From Okapia johnstoni (Eukaryota; Chordata; Mammalia; Artiodactyla; Giraffidae): a DNA stretch of 64,000 bases. This document shows, one piece after another, positions 32,832 to 45,348 of this stretch. Position numbers and translations under genes: made by a program. The stretch spans positions 23,149,001-23,213,000 of the forward strand of contig CM044311.1 in the NCBI GenBank assembly GCA_024291935.2. The letters run 5' to 3'. Every line of letters begins with the position of its first letter. The first letter of the stretch is position 1. A model generated the notes under the pieces. It had not been told where the DNA came from. It saw only the letters and a program-made list of their open reading frames with translations, and ran no database searches.

Positions 32832-35272
32832 AGGAGGCCACTAAAATGTTTAAGACATCATAATAAGACAAGCCTTGAATTGGTAGACATTCTTTTTGTT
32901 TGCAATCAATATCCTTAGTTACATGACAGGCTCTTTGAGGTCAGAGAGATCTTAAATGGTTTTACTATCTCTTAGTTTCTCCTGCACCAGGCACAGAGGC
33001 TTGCATATTGACAGATTTTCAACAATAGTATCATGATTGAAATTACTGAGGTAGTTTAGCAAGCAGGACTCTTCTGTGAATTGGAGACAGCACGTCCTAA
33101 ATGTTCACACAGAGATGTGATTTGTAGTAGAGGCTATTATTATTAATAATAGTGAGATGCATTCTGTATTATAGAAATCTTGGTACTACTCCAATATATG
33201 TAAAAAACCTGAGACTACTCCACAGAGAAGTCCTAAATATATAGTGTGATAGAGAATTATATTTGAAATAAACACATTTTTTTCATGGAATAGTGAATAA
33301 TAGGGTATGAAGTTTGTGCAAAATGTACAAAGAAGAATTTTCAGAAGAATGGTGTGTATCATTGAAGAATTCTTAGAATATTTATTTTTCATTACTATGG
33401 ATATTAAAGTGTAACCATGTAGAACAATAATCAATAGCATAGTGGCATCCATATTTTTAATTCTTTCCAGGATGACTGTCTTTTATTTAATATTGTACAG
33501 AATTTAATAATGGATGATATGCATAAATATGCTCATCTGGGAATTATATTTAGCTTGCACTTGAATTTCAACATAAGCAAGAAGCTTAGCTTTGCAAAAC
33601 ACATGATTTCTCTAAGAATGTTGCATAGGAAAATGTCTCACTCTTCTCAAACACGATCTTGGAGGGGCTGGGACATAAGACAAGCATGAAAGTACTTAGG
33701 AAAAAAAATATTTAGCATGGTGATCTTCCTTTTTCTTATTTGCCCATATCAATTTTTACCACAAAGTTTATATTTTTTATGTACCAGACATTTCTTGTGT
33801 TTTTAATCAGTAAAATAAAGAAAACTAATGAAAAGTAGAAACATGAAAATGAATTTGGGATTAAGATAAGAACCTTTAATAGATTACACATAAATAGGAC
33901 TCATAGAATGTGTCCTTTCAAGGTCTATCAAAGGTCTGTCAGCTTTTGGGAATGATTAGCACATTGTCTACACATTTACAATATGAAACAATACTGACAA
34001 TTTAATGTTTAAGCTCAAAAACACCCTTCAGAGTTGGTGGGAAAGTAAGAGACAACAAAAGATAAATGGAAGACTAGATAAAGCATGACTATAAGCTGTG
34101 CAAAATGGACTTACATAAATGAACTTAATTTTTAAGAGAAATGATGTCTTACACACATGCACACACACAAACTCACACAAAAGGCTTCTGGTAAAAGACA
34201 AAAACCTGGAATCAGTAGCTCATAGACAAATCCATGATTACTAATTGAGCAAACTTCCTGAAGTTTTCACACTGTTAACTTTTGAAAACTGTAGGGTAAA
34301 GCTAATTATTTTTCTTTATCTTTTAGAATATTTATACACACATATACATGGAGAAATAAATACACATATATAGGTACATACACACATTTATACGTAGCGA
34401 ATGTATACATTTTTACCAAGATATCCCGCTTAGATACTAAGATTTGTTAGTCTTCAGTTGTACCCTAAATTTCACCCTTGAGCTAAGTTATATGACTGAG
34501 CATGAAAGACTGGGTTTATAAGAGGGAACCTGGCAGAACTTTAATTATCCTGGCATTATTTGAGTGCTGTTGTAGTTAATTCTCTCGTATACCGATAACA
34601 AAAGCAACAACTTGTAACCTGCAGCCAACACGTTTTCATTAACTCCTGCAATTTTGATATTTCATTATAGTTTTCGACACCTTATTTTGCCTGACTCTTT
34701 TTCTATACTCAGTCTTGTTTTATTTCAATACTTTGGAAAGAATATTTTCTATTTGATTTATATTACTCCCTCTCTGTTTGTTCCCCCATAGGAACACAAT
34801 GTTTTTAGTTAGCTTAATGCATTGTGTTTTTACTCAGCAAGTGATCTCTTCAGATGGGATCCTCCTATTAATCCAGTTGGTTGTGTTTATGTCACATGAT
34901 TACAATTTGGAAACTTTTGAGATAACCAACTATCTGTGACATTTTCCAATAATAGTATCATTTCTAACATTTTTAATAGTGAATACTTGAACTAATCAAA
35001 ATGCTAATAAATACAAAATATTGACTATAACTCTTAAAAATCTCTTTCAAAGTAGTTTCAAACATAAATTTCAAGTGCATGTTATGTCTGTGTCACAATC
35101 TGACCCACTGATAAAGACAGTCATGTCGCATTTTAATAAACATGGACCTAGTGCAAATTTGACTTGTTAAAAATAGGAGCAAGAGTTCATGTAAATTTAC
35201 CCAATGATTTATAAAGCAGCATTTGATGTGGGTGACAAATAACTATTTTTGGTTTAGTTATGGAAGTTATGG
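32832..35272. other. about 2.4 kb, mainly single-copy
   Basis: About 32915-33030 ('caggctctttgaggtcagag' and 'ctgcaccaggcacagaggct') is probably an L2/MIR3 3' tail on the plus strand. CA/TA tracts occur at 34148-34180 and 34325-34400. Nothing else recognised. Confidence 0.45.
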
Positions 35273-35492
35273 GAGCTTCACAGGTGGCTAAGTGGTAAAG
35301 AATCCGCCTACTAATACAGGCGTCACAGGAGACACAGGTTCAATCCCTGGATCTGGAATATCCACTGGAAGAGGAAATGGCAAGCCAATTCAGTATTCTT
35401 ACCTGGGAAATCCCATAGACAGAGGAGTCTAGTGGGCTACAGTCCATGGGGTCACAAAGAGTTGGACAGGACTGAGTGAGCACATACACACT
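35273..35492 (+). mobile_element. Bov-tA-type SINE
   Basis: Begins 'gagcttcacaggtggctaag'. There is a short insertion in the head ('caggcgtcacaggagacaca'). The B-box is GGTTCAATCCC. It ends 'gactgagtgagcacatacac'. Confidence 0.93.
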
Positions 35493-36085
35493 TGAAAGTT
35501 GCACATATAAAGATGTTCACATATATGCATATTTAAAGATCCCTACCTTATTCGTAATTTATATATTAACTCATTAACCTTCACAACTTTGACATACCAT
35601 TTCATCATTCAATCTAGTTTCTTGTTATTTCCAGGAGAGTGACTCATTTTCAAGCCTTAATGTAATGCTTACAGCCTGTGATCTGGTCCTTCCTCTCTTT
35701 CTGGTCCATTTTTGAATATCTGCCCAGCCAAACTCATCCAAAGGTCATATCTGAATCGTTTTCCCTTGCTAACTGTGTTTAATTTACTTGGTGAGGAAAA
35801 GCATAGAGTAAGTAACAGATTTATTAAAATCAACTGTGTAACACTCAAATGCCTCCTATTCTGAAACACCTTTCTTACCTCAATAAAGAAAGTGGAATTT
35901 TCCTGCTTTGTTATTCATTTCACTGAGATGACCTATTAAATCTATGCTCCTGGAATTTTTATCATGGCTTCATCAGGGAGTAGGTGTGGAACCCTGAATG
36001 GGTTGCTTTACTCATTTCGTCTCAGCTTCTTCCTCATAAATTTGGATTTTGACCACTTTGCAGGTTTATAACCCCTTATCTAATT
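35493..36085. other. single-copy DNA with MIR relic
   Basis: About 35960-36060 ('gaatgggttgctttactcat', 'tcagcttcttcctcataaat') resembles the MIR 'tcagtttcctcatctgtaaa' core on the plus strand. The rest is unassigned. Confidence 0.4.
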
Positions 36086-36092
36086 CTGAAAT

Positions 36093-36329
36093 CGAAAGTG
36101 AAAGCAAAAGTGTTAGTTGCTCAGTAGTGTCCTTTGTGACTCTTTGAGACCCCATGGACTGTAGCCTGCCAGACTGCTCTGTCCAGAGGATTCTCCAGTC
36201 AAGAATACTGGAGTGGATTGCCATTCCCTTCTCCAGGGAATCTTCCCAACCCAGGGATTGAACCCATGTCTCCTATGTCTCCTGCACTGGCGGGCAGGTT
36301 CTTTACCACTAGTGCCACCTGGGGAGCCC
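36093..36329 (-). mobile_element. Bov-tA-type SINE with GAAAGTGAAAG extension
   Basis: Antisense full copy whose 3' side includes the 'gaaagtgaaagcaaaagtgt' extension known from some subfamilies. Flanked by CTGAAAT at 36086-36092 and 36330-36336 (7 bp, exact but short). Confidence 0.93.
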
Positions 36330-36336
36330 CTGAAAT

Positions 36337-37198
36337 GCAAAGCTCTTTGAAAAATGATAGCTTAAAGGAGCAAAAGAGATTAACAAAAAGGTTAACTCAG
36401 ATGGGTGCAAATTCAAGGTGATCTAAGCTCTTTCAGAAGCAAAAGCTGACCTAAATTGACCTTATAAACTTTATCATTCTTAGAATATGCACGTTTTACT
36501 GCAGAAGTATTTTAGTGCAGGTTGCTCTTCCAGATCCCCCAGACATGTTTAAAAATTATTTTTGCATCATCAACAGTGGTGTGTAAATAAAAGCTTTAGA
36601 AACCAATAAACTGCAGCCTTTAACAATTATGTGGGGACAGTACCGGCCCAGCCTAATTGTGTATACCCAACAGATGCCTTCCATCTACTCCTGTCCTGCA
36701 TTTTCCAGAACATGTATACTACATTTAAAATGAATGCCCAGATTAGATATTCACTGTCTTGGTAAATAGGCCTTAATAACAATCTTGAAGGACAGAAAGA
36801 CCTAAGAGAATTTAACCTGAGGTTCTCTATTTAAGGATGAACATAGCATACAGGAAGTGATGTTCTCCATCAAAAAGGCTTTTCAAGTAGGAGAGGAAAA
36901 AAAGGGAGTAGAAATAAGTACATTAGAACAAATATTAGGAAGCTCCAAGTTGAGGTTAGTTTTGAAATTCATCCCTTTCTCAAATGTAGAACATGAATTT
37001 CACTACAATTCTGATTAAACCTTTCTCTTTTAAGTCCTTAATATTTGTTTGTCTCATATTAAAAGCTTCTCTGTTTTTTTCTTGTACAAGCCAGCTGGCA
37101 TTTATATTGAGCCCATCCAAGTTACCACACATCAGTCAACCCCAAGTTGGGTGTAGGAGAAGTCTAAAGTGGGTTACAATTTTACAAGAGTAAACATA
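36337..37198. other. single-copy DNA
   Basis: Nothing recognised. Confidence 0.5.
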
Positions 37199-37207
37199 TA
37201 GCATGCA

Positions 37208-37344
37208 AGCATGTCTGATAAGTTGCTTTGTTGTGTCCGATTCTTTGCAACCCTATGAACCATAGCTCACCAGGCTCCTCTGTCCATGGAATTCTCCAGG
37301 CAAGAATACTGGAGTGGGTTGCCATGCCCTCCTCTAGTTGCTCT
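37208..37344 (-). mobile_element. 5'-truncated Bov-tA-type SINE
   Basis: 3' half only, stopping at 'gccatgccctcctctag'. TAGCATGCA (37199-37207) and TAGCATACA (37345-37353) are a plausible TSD with one mismatch. Confidence 0.9.
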
Positions 37345-37353
37345 TAGCATACA

Positions 37354-37578
37354 GCATTTTAAAAGCTTGGGGACTGTGGAGATGTATATTCAACCTCTTT
37401 ATCCAAAGAGTTGAGGGCTTAATTCCATAACTAGAGAAGTCCTAAATGCAGATGCAGATGGGGTGGAAAAAATTGAACATAAGAACCCATGTTACCTCCT
37501 AAGTATCCACAATTGAAAACACCCAGCATCATGGGTAATCTCCAATATACTTATAAGAGAAAAATATGTAGAAGGTAG
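37354..37578. other. single-copy DNA
   Basis: Nothing recognised. Confidence 0.5.
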
Positions 37579-37585
37579 ATTCATC

Positions 37586-37797
37586 TTCTTATTGTTTAGT
37601 CACTGGGTCATGTCTGACTCTTTCGGGACCCCATAGACTGTAGCTCACCAGGCTTCTCTGTCCGTGGGATTTCCCAGGCAAGAATACTGGAGTGGGTTGC
37701 CATTTCCTTCTCCAGGGGATCTTCCCAGCCCAGGGATTAAACCCACATCGCCTGCATTAGCAGGTGGAATCTTTACACCGAGCCACCTGGAAAGCCC
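37586..37797 (-). mobile_element. Bov-tA-type SINE
   Basis: Full-length antisense copy. ATTCATC flanks it at 37579-37585 and 37798-37804 (7 bp, exact). Confidence 0.93.
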
Positions 37798-37804
37798 ATT
37801 CATC

Positions 37805-38355
37805 AGCTTGTTGTTGTTGTTCAGTCCCTAAGTCATGCCTGAATATTTGCTTCCCCGTGATCTGCAGCATGCCGGGCTTCCCTGTCTTTCACTCTCTCCC
37901 AGACTTTGCTCAAATTCATGTCCATTGAGTCAGTGGTGCTATCTAACCATCTAATTGCTGCTCTCTTCTCCTTTTCCCTTCAATCTTTCCCAGCATCAGG
38001 GTCTTTTCTAATAAGTTTGCTCTTTGCATTAGGTGGCCAAAGTATTGAAGCTTCAACATCAGTCCTTCCAATGAATATTCAGGATTAATTTCCTTTAAGA
38101 TTGACTGGTTGATCTCCTTGACGTCCAAGGGAGTCTCAAGAATCTTCTCAAGCACCACAATTAGAAAGCATCAATTCTTTCGTGCTCAGCCTTCTTTATG
38201 GTTCAACTCTCATATCTATACATAACTACTGGAAAAACCATAGCTTTGACTATCAGGACCTTTGTTGGTAAGGTAGTGTCTCTGCTTTTTAATCTGTGTC
38301 TAGGTTTGTCAAAGCTTTCCTTCCAAGGAGCAAGTGCCTTGATCTTTTAATTTCA
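37805..38355 (-). mobile_element. BovB 3' region, antisense, 5'-truncated
   Basis: The 3' end is at the left (GTTGTTGTTGTTCAGTC-type terminus at 37809-37826). It extends to the 'gaaattaaaagatcaaggca' block near 38355, where an MLT1 LTR begins. The terminus uses GTT units rather than the CAGTTCAGTT form of the copies at 48.8 and 62.1 kb, which suggests a different, probably older, subfamily. Confidence 0.9.
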
Positions 38356-38718
38356 TCTGCTTAAGCTCCCATAAAGAAACACTACAGACTGTGTGGCCTT
38401 AAGAACAAAAATCTACTTTCTGGCAGTTCTAGAGGGTAGAGGTTTCAAGATCAAGATGCTTCAGGGTTAGTTTTTGTGGGGAGAGGGCTCTGTTCCTGGT
38501 TTGTAGACGACTACCTTCTCATTGTGCCCTCACTTGGCTTCTCTGTGTGCACAGAAAGAGAAGGATTTCTGTTGTCTCTTCCTCTTTTTATAAGGACACT
38601 AATCCTACTGTATTAAATCTCCATTCTCAAGACCTTGCCAAACTCTTATTACCTACAAATTGAGAGTTAGAACTTCAACATAGCAATTTGAAGGGGAACC
38701 AGTTCACCTGCAACATCA
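38356..38718 (-). mobile_element. MLT1/MaLR-type LTR, antisense
   Basis: Plus-strand reading 'actacagactgtgtggcctt', 'ttctggcagttctagagggt', 'tttataaggacactaatcct' and 'gttagaacttcaacatagca' is the antisense of a MaLR LTR. Its left edge coincides with the BovB edge. Confidence 0.8.
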
Positions 38719-39139
38719 GGAAAAGAACTCTTGAAGGACATTGGTGATTTCTTAAAGACATTTTTTTCTCTCCTGTAAAGAATCTTATTTTATTCAGAAA
38801 TTTTCCCCCTTGTTCATGATGCACATATGCCCTAACAAAAACTTATCCCATTTTAAATTTCAGGGTTTGACCAGATTGACTTTAGATGGAATAGCAATAC
38901 AATTATTATCTAAACTGTGACAATATTAAGGTTGAAAGAGGGTGTATTTAAGTATGACAGAAAACAACACCTTGGGGAAAACTGGATCATAAGGTCACCT
39001 TTTGTCGTGTTTTGTTCAGGAAGTTGACTATGGTCTAATTGTGATGGGGTGTTTGTAGAGGTACTTTCTGGGTTTTAGGAAAATTCTTTCTCTTTATCCA
39101 ACTTTGGGCAGTGTCTCCTGTCATGTAAAACTTTTAGCA
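38719..39139. other. unassigned DNA before the ERV remnant
   Basis: No clear repeat. The last about 100 bp may be upstream pol sequence of the adjacent ERV too decayed to align by eye. Confidence 0.4.
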
Positions 39140-41640
39140 GCTGCTATTATTTTGTTACAAAGAAGAGGAATGTCCTTGGGTTACTCACCAAAAATAGGAC
39201 CATTATCAACCCATAAGGTGTAATAGCCAGTAACTGGACACTGTGGCATGAGGATATCCCACCTTAACTTAGAGTCATTACAGTCACTGCTGTTTTGGTT
39301 AAGACCACTGAGAAAATCATTATGGGGTCCCCTCTAACCATTTTTGTACCTCATACAGTAGAAACTCTCCTAAACTTTCATCACACTCAACATTTCTCAA
39401 CCAGGAGCCTAACTGCCTATGAATTACTTCTGTTAACTAATCCTCACACAATTCTTTTAAATCCTACTTTTCTCCCCTCCGACATCCTCCGTCACCTACA
39501 AAGTCCTTTGTGACTGCTTAACACTGAAACACTGACTCCTTGCCATGATATACAGAAAACTCCATTGGGTAAGGTGACGTCTCACGGTTAGCTGATAGTT
39601 CATGTTTAAAAGGTGACAGTGTAATATATCGTGCAGGGTATGTTATTACGATTTCTTTTGATGTTGTTGAGGCCATACCTTTACCTGTGGCAACTTCAGC
39701 CCAAGGGCTAAATTATACACTTCACAGGGGTTTGCGCTTTAGCCAAGAACCAAGCTGCCAATATAGCTACTGATAGTAGGTAGGCTTTCAGAGCAGTTCA
39801 TGACTTTGGAATGTTGGGGAAGAAATGTGGCCTCATTACTTTAAGCTGAAATAAAATTTAAAATGACCTCTCTATTCAGGAATTGTTTGAGGCCATACTT
39901 TAACCTGTTGCTTTAACTACCTTAAATTCTGAGTCGTTCTAAACTTGATTCTCTGGACACTATGTGAAATTATCTGGATGATATTTTCACAAGGAATGTT
40001 GCCCTTAAGGGAATCAACAGGAGCCAGACCCTTGTCATAGTCCAAAGGGATATTTTCCCAAATAATAACTCAGAAAAATTGGCTAGAAAGCTTCAACAAT
40101 AGGCCTCAGAAAAGGAAAAATGAGATTGAGAATTCATCAGTTATTGGCTTGATGATAAAAAAAAAATAGCACTTGTTTGGACAAAATAGCATTTAAAGTC
40201 TTACTGGAGACCCTAAAATTCCCACTGATTACTGCTGTGCATGCATTAAACCATCGGTCTACTGACAAAATGATCACCTTTATTAATCTGTATTGGTGCG
40301 AAACATTAGCGAAGCCACAAAACGTGCCTACCTTCCTTGTGCCACTTGTCCAAATACAACCTAAGGAGCCTCTGTAGTGCTCCCAGACATTTTAAACCAC
40401 CTAATGGACCATTCAAGTTCTGGAAAATGGATTTCACGTAACTTCTTCTGTCTAGTGGATACAAATATGTTTTAGCTATGGTCTGTATGTTTTCACAGTG
40501 GACTAAAGCCTTCCCTGGAAGACAAGCTATTGATTCTTCTGTGACTAAAGCCTTTGTGGAAAAGATTATCCCTTACTTGGGGAAATTCTCAATGAACATC
40601 TAAGTGATTTAGGAATCCATTTTACAAGTGTTTTGACAGGTCTGCTATGTTTGGCTGGTTTTATAACACTTTCACTGTACTTACAACCCTCAATTCTCTG
40701 GTTTAGTCAAACACCCTAAAAGAATTATTAAGACTCAATTGGTAAAAATTGTAGAAGCTTCCCAGTCTCCTTATCCAACAGCATTGCCATTGATCCTTCT
40801 AAATCTCAGAACTATCCCTTTCGGAACTCATAAATTCTCCCCCTTCATAGTTGTGGGATGCCCAGTGCACTTGGCTCCAGGTTCTTCTGACACACAATAG
40901 ATAAAAGGAGAAGTGTTCCAATATTGCAAAGGCCTAGTTATGCCCATTAAAAATATCTGTGCTTTTGGAGATCAATCTTGTCATCATGACTCTTGGGAGA
41001 CAAAGATCTTAAGCATCACACCTTATAATCTCGATAGTTCATCTCTCGGAAAAGACATCCCCTGAACAACTCTCATCAACCTCACTGAAAAGGCCCCATT
41101 CAGGTAATTTTAACCAACCCTTGCTCTGCCAACTCCCAAAGAATAAACTCTTGGATTCACATGACACACCTGAGAAAGTGTGGAGCCATAACTGGGCCTA
41201 CATAACATATGATGATCTGAAAACAAATATTTTCAAGAAATGAGGCAGATGATATCTGATGAGACAGCTTTCTCAAGATATCCAGACTAGGCCTATTGAA
41301 AGTCTGTCACAAAACCTTTGATGATGACATAATTCTTCAGATGATCTCCAGTGTCTATGATCTTGATAATATATGGACTTTAGACAAAATGTGCCTAAGA
41401 GTTCTTCCTTCTAACCTTCCTTCTTACCAGAATTTGACCTTAAAAGGTTTCCGATTGGTGCTTTCCCTTTAGCATGAGACATTGTACCTAAGAAATTTCC
41501 TTCCTGGTATCAAGGGACAAAAGGACTCAAACTAGAAAACATGACTCTTGATCAGAGATGCTTTCAGAGAAAGATCTTAATCAAAATGGGGCAACATAAA
41601 ATTAATAAGCAAAAACCTCAACCAAATTGAGGTGGGAGAC
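39140..41640 (+). mobile_element. ERV1 (gammaretrovirus-like) pol remnant
   Basis: Decayed 3' part of an endogenous retroviral pol gene. In order it shows an RT-connection region (39295-39513, 72 open codons, with 'GSPLTIFVPHTVE'), an RNase H region with a TDSR motif at 39768-39779 followed at once by a stop, and an integrase-like core. In that core a first Asp lies in 'WKMDFT' (40421-40438) and a second in 'SDLGIHFT' (about 40603-40626, in another frame). The position where the family has its catalytic Glu reads Lys (codon 40709-40711). Env-proximal sequence follows without any recognisable env frame. Stops and frameshifts are everywhere, so no protein can be made. The 5' part (5' LTR, gag, protease, most of RT) is absent. 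Confidence 0.7.
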
Positions 41641-41654
41641 CAGAAGGGGGAGCT

Positions 41655-41930
41655 CCTATGTCCTGTCACAATAGCAGAAACCAACAGGAAGAAGACTCCT
41701 CGTCTTTCCTGTCAAGGACTCAGTCAATGAAAAGCCATGTACACCCCAATTTTTTGTTTCCATTCTGTAAAAGTGTCCTTTACTCTATAGGAACTTGCAC
41801 AAGGCATAACATAGTTGTTGACCCTGAATTGCAATTCTCTCTTGATCCTAAGTAAACCCATCTTCACTGAGGAAATATCTGCCAGCCCTTTTATTTCTGG
41901 TTGATAATAGGAAGTGTAAAAGATCAGTTT
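41655..41930 (+). mobile_element. probable 3' LTR of the ERV1 remnant
   Basis: A polypurine run AGAAGGGGGAG (41642-41652) lies just before it, as expected for the 3' polypurine tract. Features include 'ttccattctgtaaaagtgtc', 'ctctataggaacttgcacaa' and an 'AAGTAAACCC' polyadenylation-like signal at about 41850. Boundaries are uncertain and no 5' partner LTR is in the window. Confidence 0.5.
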
Positions 41931-42454
41931 AGAAAATATGCCTAGCACAGAAATTGGTAACTCTTACAAAGATAGTTGACTGTCACTGCTTTCTAAGATT
42001 TAATTCATAAAAGACCACACAGACATAGAAGCATAGTGTTTTAGACTACTGGCTATAGAACAATCGAATGATAACAATCTGAATTCAACTTATAGTGATA
42101 TTCCCTATTCTCTCTAAGTAATTCATAGTGGGAACAGACTACAAGTTTAAAAAAAATCAGATAATTTTAAAACCTTTGCCAGACACCATAGAGACAGATA
42201 CACCTACTTATCTCTCAGCATATATATTCTATTTCTTTCTTTTTAATTGATGAGTCTCCCATCTAGAGTTTAAACTCAGCACAGATCCAGAGCCTCCATT
42301 TCACAATTTTCCTTGCAGTTATGAGCAGTCTCATAAATGAATTCAGGCCAGCTGCTGGTGGACAGAAATGACATGTTCACTTTCAGGCCTTGACTATAAT
42401 ATATCATGTATGAGTACAATGCTGTGATTTATAGTAAAAATATGTATTTGATCT
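41931..42454. other. unassigned DNA
   Basis: 42240-42420 ('gatgagtctcccatctagag', 'tttccttgcagttatgagca') recalls an old mammalian repeat, but I cannot name it. Confidence 0.35.
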
Positions 42455-43385
42455 TTGTCCCCACTCCTGGCACAGAGCTCCTAAAACCTTTAGAATTTCC
42501 TAAGTGAGGAGAGCAATCAAAGTGTCTCTTGTTATATTAATGAGATGACTTTGGACCCCACACTCAAGGAAGGGGGCTGGTTGCCAGGAAAACCGACCAA
42601 GTGTTTGGGCTGTATCTGCTTAATCATGTCTGACTCTTTGTGACCCCATGGACTATAACTCACCAGGCCCCTCTGTCCATGGCATTTTTCAGGCAAGAAG
42701 AATACTGCGCTAGATTACCATTTCCTACTCCATGGGATCTTCCCAACCCTGCATTTCCGAAGTCTCCTGCATTGGCAGGCAGGTTCTTTAGTACTCTGAC
42801 ACCTGGTAAGCCCTGGTGATCAGAGGGTAGGACTTTCAGTCCTATCCTCCTGACCTCTAGTAAAAAAAGAGAGGCTGGAGGCTGAATCAATTCCAGTGAT
42901 TGATAATTCAATCAATCATGCGTGTGTAGTGAAGCCTGCATAAAAACCCAGAAGGATGGGGTTTAGAGAGCTTCTGGGTTGACGAGCACATGGAGGTTCT
43001 GGGAGAGTGGCCTGTTTGGGGACAGCATGGAGGCTCCTCATCCTTTCTTTTGCTTGTGCATCTCTTCCATGTGGCTGTTATGAGTTATATCCTTTTATAA
43101 TAAACCAGTAACACAGTAAGTGAAATGTTTCTCTCAGTTCTATGAGCTGCTCTAGCAAGTTAATCAGACCCACGAATGAGGCTGTAGAAATCTACAGTCT
43201 ACATCGAGTAGGTCAGAAGCACAGGTGACATCCTAGTTTTATGATTGTTTCTGAGGTGGGTATGGGTGGTCTCATGGGACTGAGTCTTTAACTTGTGGGA
43301 TCCGACGCTATTATCAGGTAGACAGAAGGAGGATTAAGTTGAATCATGAAATGTTCAGCTGGTGGCTGAGAATTGCTTGGTTGGG
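42455..43385 (+). mobile_element. solo LTR (ERVL/ERV-type), split by a SINE
   Basis: Left part 42455-42611 and right part 42814-43385. Landmarks are 'gaagcctgcataaaaaccca', 'gaaggatggggtttagagag', 'gcatctcttccatgtggctg', the poly(A) signal region 'ttataataaaccagtaacac', and an end near 'gctgagaattgcttgg'. This is a typical U3-R-U5 layout. The exact family is not assigned. Confidence 0.7.
42612..42813 (-). mobile_element. Bov-tA-type SINE nested in an LTR
   Basis: Antisense copy ending 'gacacctggtaagccc'. It interrupts the LTR between 'accaagtg' and 'gtgatcagag', which are contiguous in the LTR family. Only a short GTG-type overlap of target sequence is visible. Confidence 0.92.
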
Positions 43386-44250
43386 GAGGGAAAAACAAAC
43401 AAACAAACAGAAAAAACCCCGTCATTGAAAACGACTTAGCAGCAGCAGCAGCAACATAAGATGAAACACAGTCTTAATTCCCAAAATCAGGCCCAAGGAG
43501 ACACACACAAACATAGGGAAAGAATACAACAAATTAACTATTTTCATTTGCATAGAGGAATCTTACTTCACTGGATACATTGAATAATAATTTTCTCTTC
43601 TCAGTCTACATGTAAGACAGCTTTACTTTCCACAGTCATGGGGCACAGGGCACTAGGAGAGATCTCCTTTACAACGGGGTTTTTGAACATCTGATTTGTA
43701 CATTAATTTACAGGATAACCTTCTTTAGACATCAGAAAATAAGTGCTCATGAGAACCAAAAGCTTGGCCCCTCCAGAGGTGCTGTATCAACCACCCTATT
43801 CATATTCATTCTCTTCATTTTCCTGTTCTCATGAAATTTGAAGGGAACAAAATCTTCAATTACTGATGCACAACAGTGATATATGCAGGCACTCAGTGAG
43901 CCACACTTAAAAACTAGAATCTCAATATCTACGATGAGTTAAAAAAAGCATTGGATTGCAAAGGGAAAATTGTTCTGTTTCATTAATTTTACAGTGAATG
44001 GCAATTCCTCACATATTTCATCCAGCTGAAAAAATTTGTTCATTAGTCCCCAAATAATAATTCTTATAATGCTTATCCAGGTAAGTACTCAATTGTTATG
44101 TGCAGTCATGGTACACTTTGAAAATTTATTTAACATTTTAAAAATGAGTTTCGACCATATCACTGGTATCTTCTGTCTCTTGGAGGCCATACAAAAACTA
44201 AGAACATGCTGGGTAACCTGATTTAACAAGAACAAGTGAATATTCACTTT
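43386..44250. other. single-copy DNA
   Basis: (AAAC)n and GCA-repeat patches at 43392-43410 and 43439-43455. Otherwise nothing recognised. Confidence 0.45.
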
Positions 44251-44360
44251 AGAATAAATATATGTATATGTGGTTTTATACACAAACACATATACATGCA
44301 TATATTAATATATGTATATGAATGCAACTATATATGGATATATATTTATACAAATGTATG
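44251..44360. repeat. diverged direct repeat, copy 1
   Basis: Shares with 45238-45348 the ordered words 'ttttatacacaa', 'catatgtat'-like, 'attaatata', 'gtatatgaatg' and 'aactatatatggatat'. About 80% identical by eye, same orientation. It is more than simple TA richness because non-repetitive words align in order. Confidence 0.7.
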
Positions 44361-45237
44361 TTTTACCTATGAAACTGATAATATACAAAGTTATCTATCT
44401 ATACATATAGAAATAGATATATATCTACACATACACTTATTAAATATTAGCAATTGCATGGGCTGTACGACAACATTCATAGCAGAAAAAAGTATTATTA
44501 TTGATCCTAAAATTCTAAACTTCTTCAAAATGTCAAATATTGTGATATGCTATTAGTGTTCCTGATATAAAATAAATAACTTTCATCTTCAAAGAGTTTC
44601 TTTCAATTTTAGAGTGCATTTAATTTTAATTTGGAAGTTTAAAACATGTTTATAACTCAGTGTAATAACTGTTATCATAGTGATAAATCCAGGACATTAG
44701 GAAATTTTCAGTAAGAGGCACTTAACCAGGTCTGATGTGAGAGAAAGAGAAAGAGGTAAGATTTTTAAAGTGGATAAGTTTGAGATTGTCCTGAATTGCA
44801 AAGAGGAGAGAGAGAAATACACATCCTAGCTATTTCAACCTATTAAAGAAACGTCTGTGCAGAAGACAGAGCAAAGATGCGTTCCATGTAGATTAACATG
44901 TGCATTGAATATTATGTAAATGAGGTCATGGTCATTTACGGACCAGATGTCTCTACTCAATACCCAGGATCCTTCAGTTTCCATCCTTACAACAAGTTTT
45001 GATCATACAAAAAGTCATCATAACTAAAAGGATATTTTTGCATCTAAAAAATTGAAAAAAAATCACTTTAAAGTCATTTGATAGGGAACTGGGGTGTGGA
45101 GAATGGGATAAAGTTTTTAATAAGAGGTAATATTCTCGATAAATATTTTACTTGTTCATTGTATCATGATTATAGTGGTGCCTGTATAAAGAGATAGATA
45201 TGTCTTTTACTTTGACAAGAAGATGCTAGACTCCAAG
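44361..45237. other. single-copy DNA between the two repeat copies
   Basis: Nothing else recognised. Confidence 0.5.
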
Positions 45238-45348
45238 AGAAGAAATATATGCATATGTGATTTTATACACAAGTACATATGTATGAATACATTAATATAC
45301 GTATATGAATGTAACTATATATGGATATGTACTTATATATAATTTATA
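45238..45348. repeat. diverged direct repeat, copy 2
   Basis: Partner of 44251-44360, starting about 990 bp downstream. Confidence 0.7.

Noticed and set aside
41000..41640. Possible env gene of the ERV1 remnant
   Set aside because: No open frame or recognisable env landmark could be seen. Treated as decayed pol-distal sequence only.
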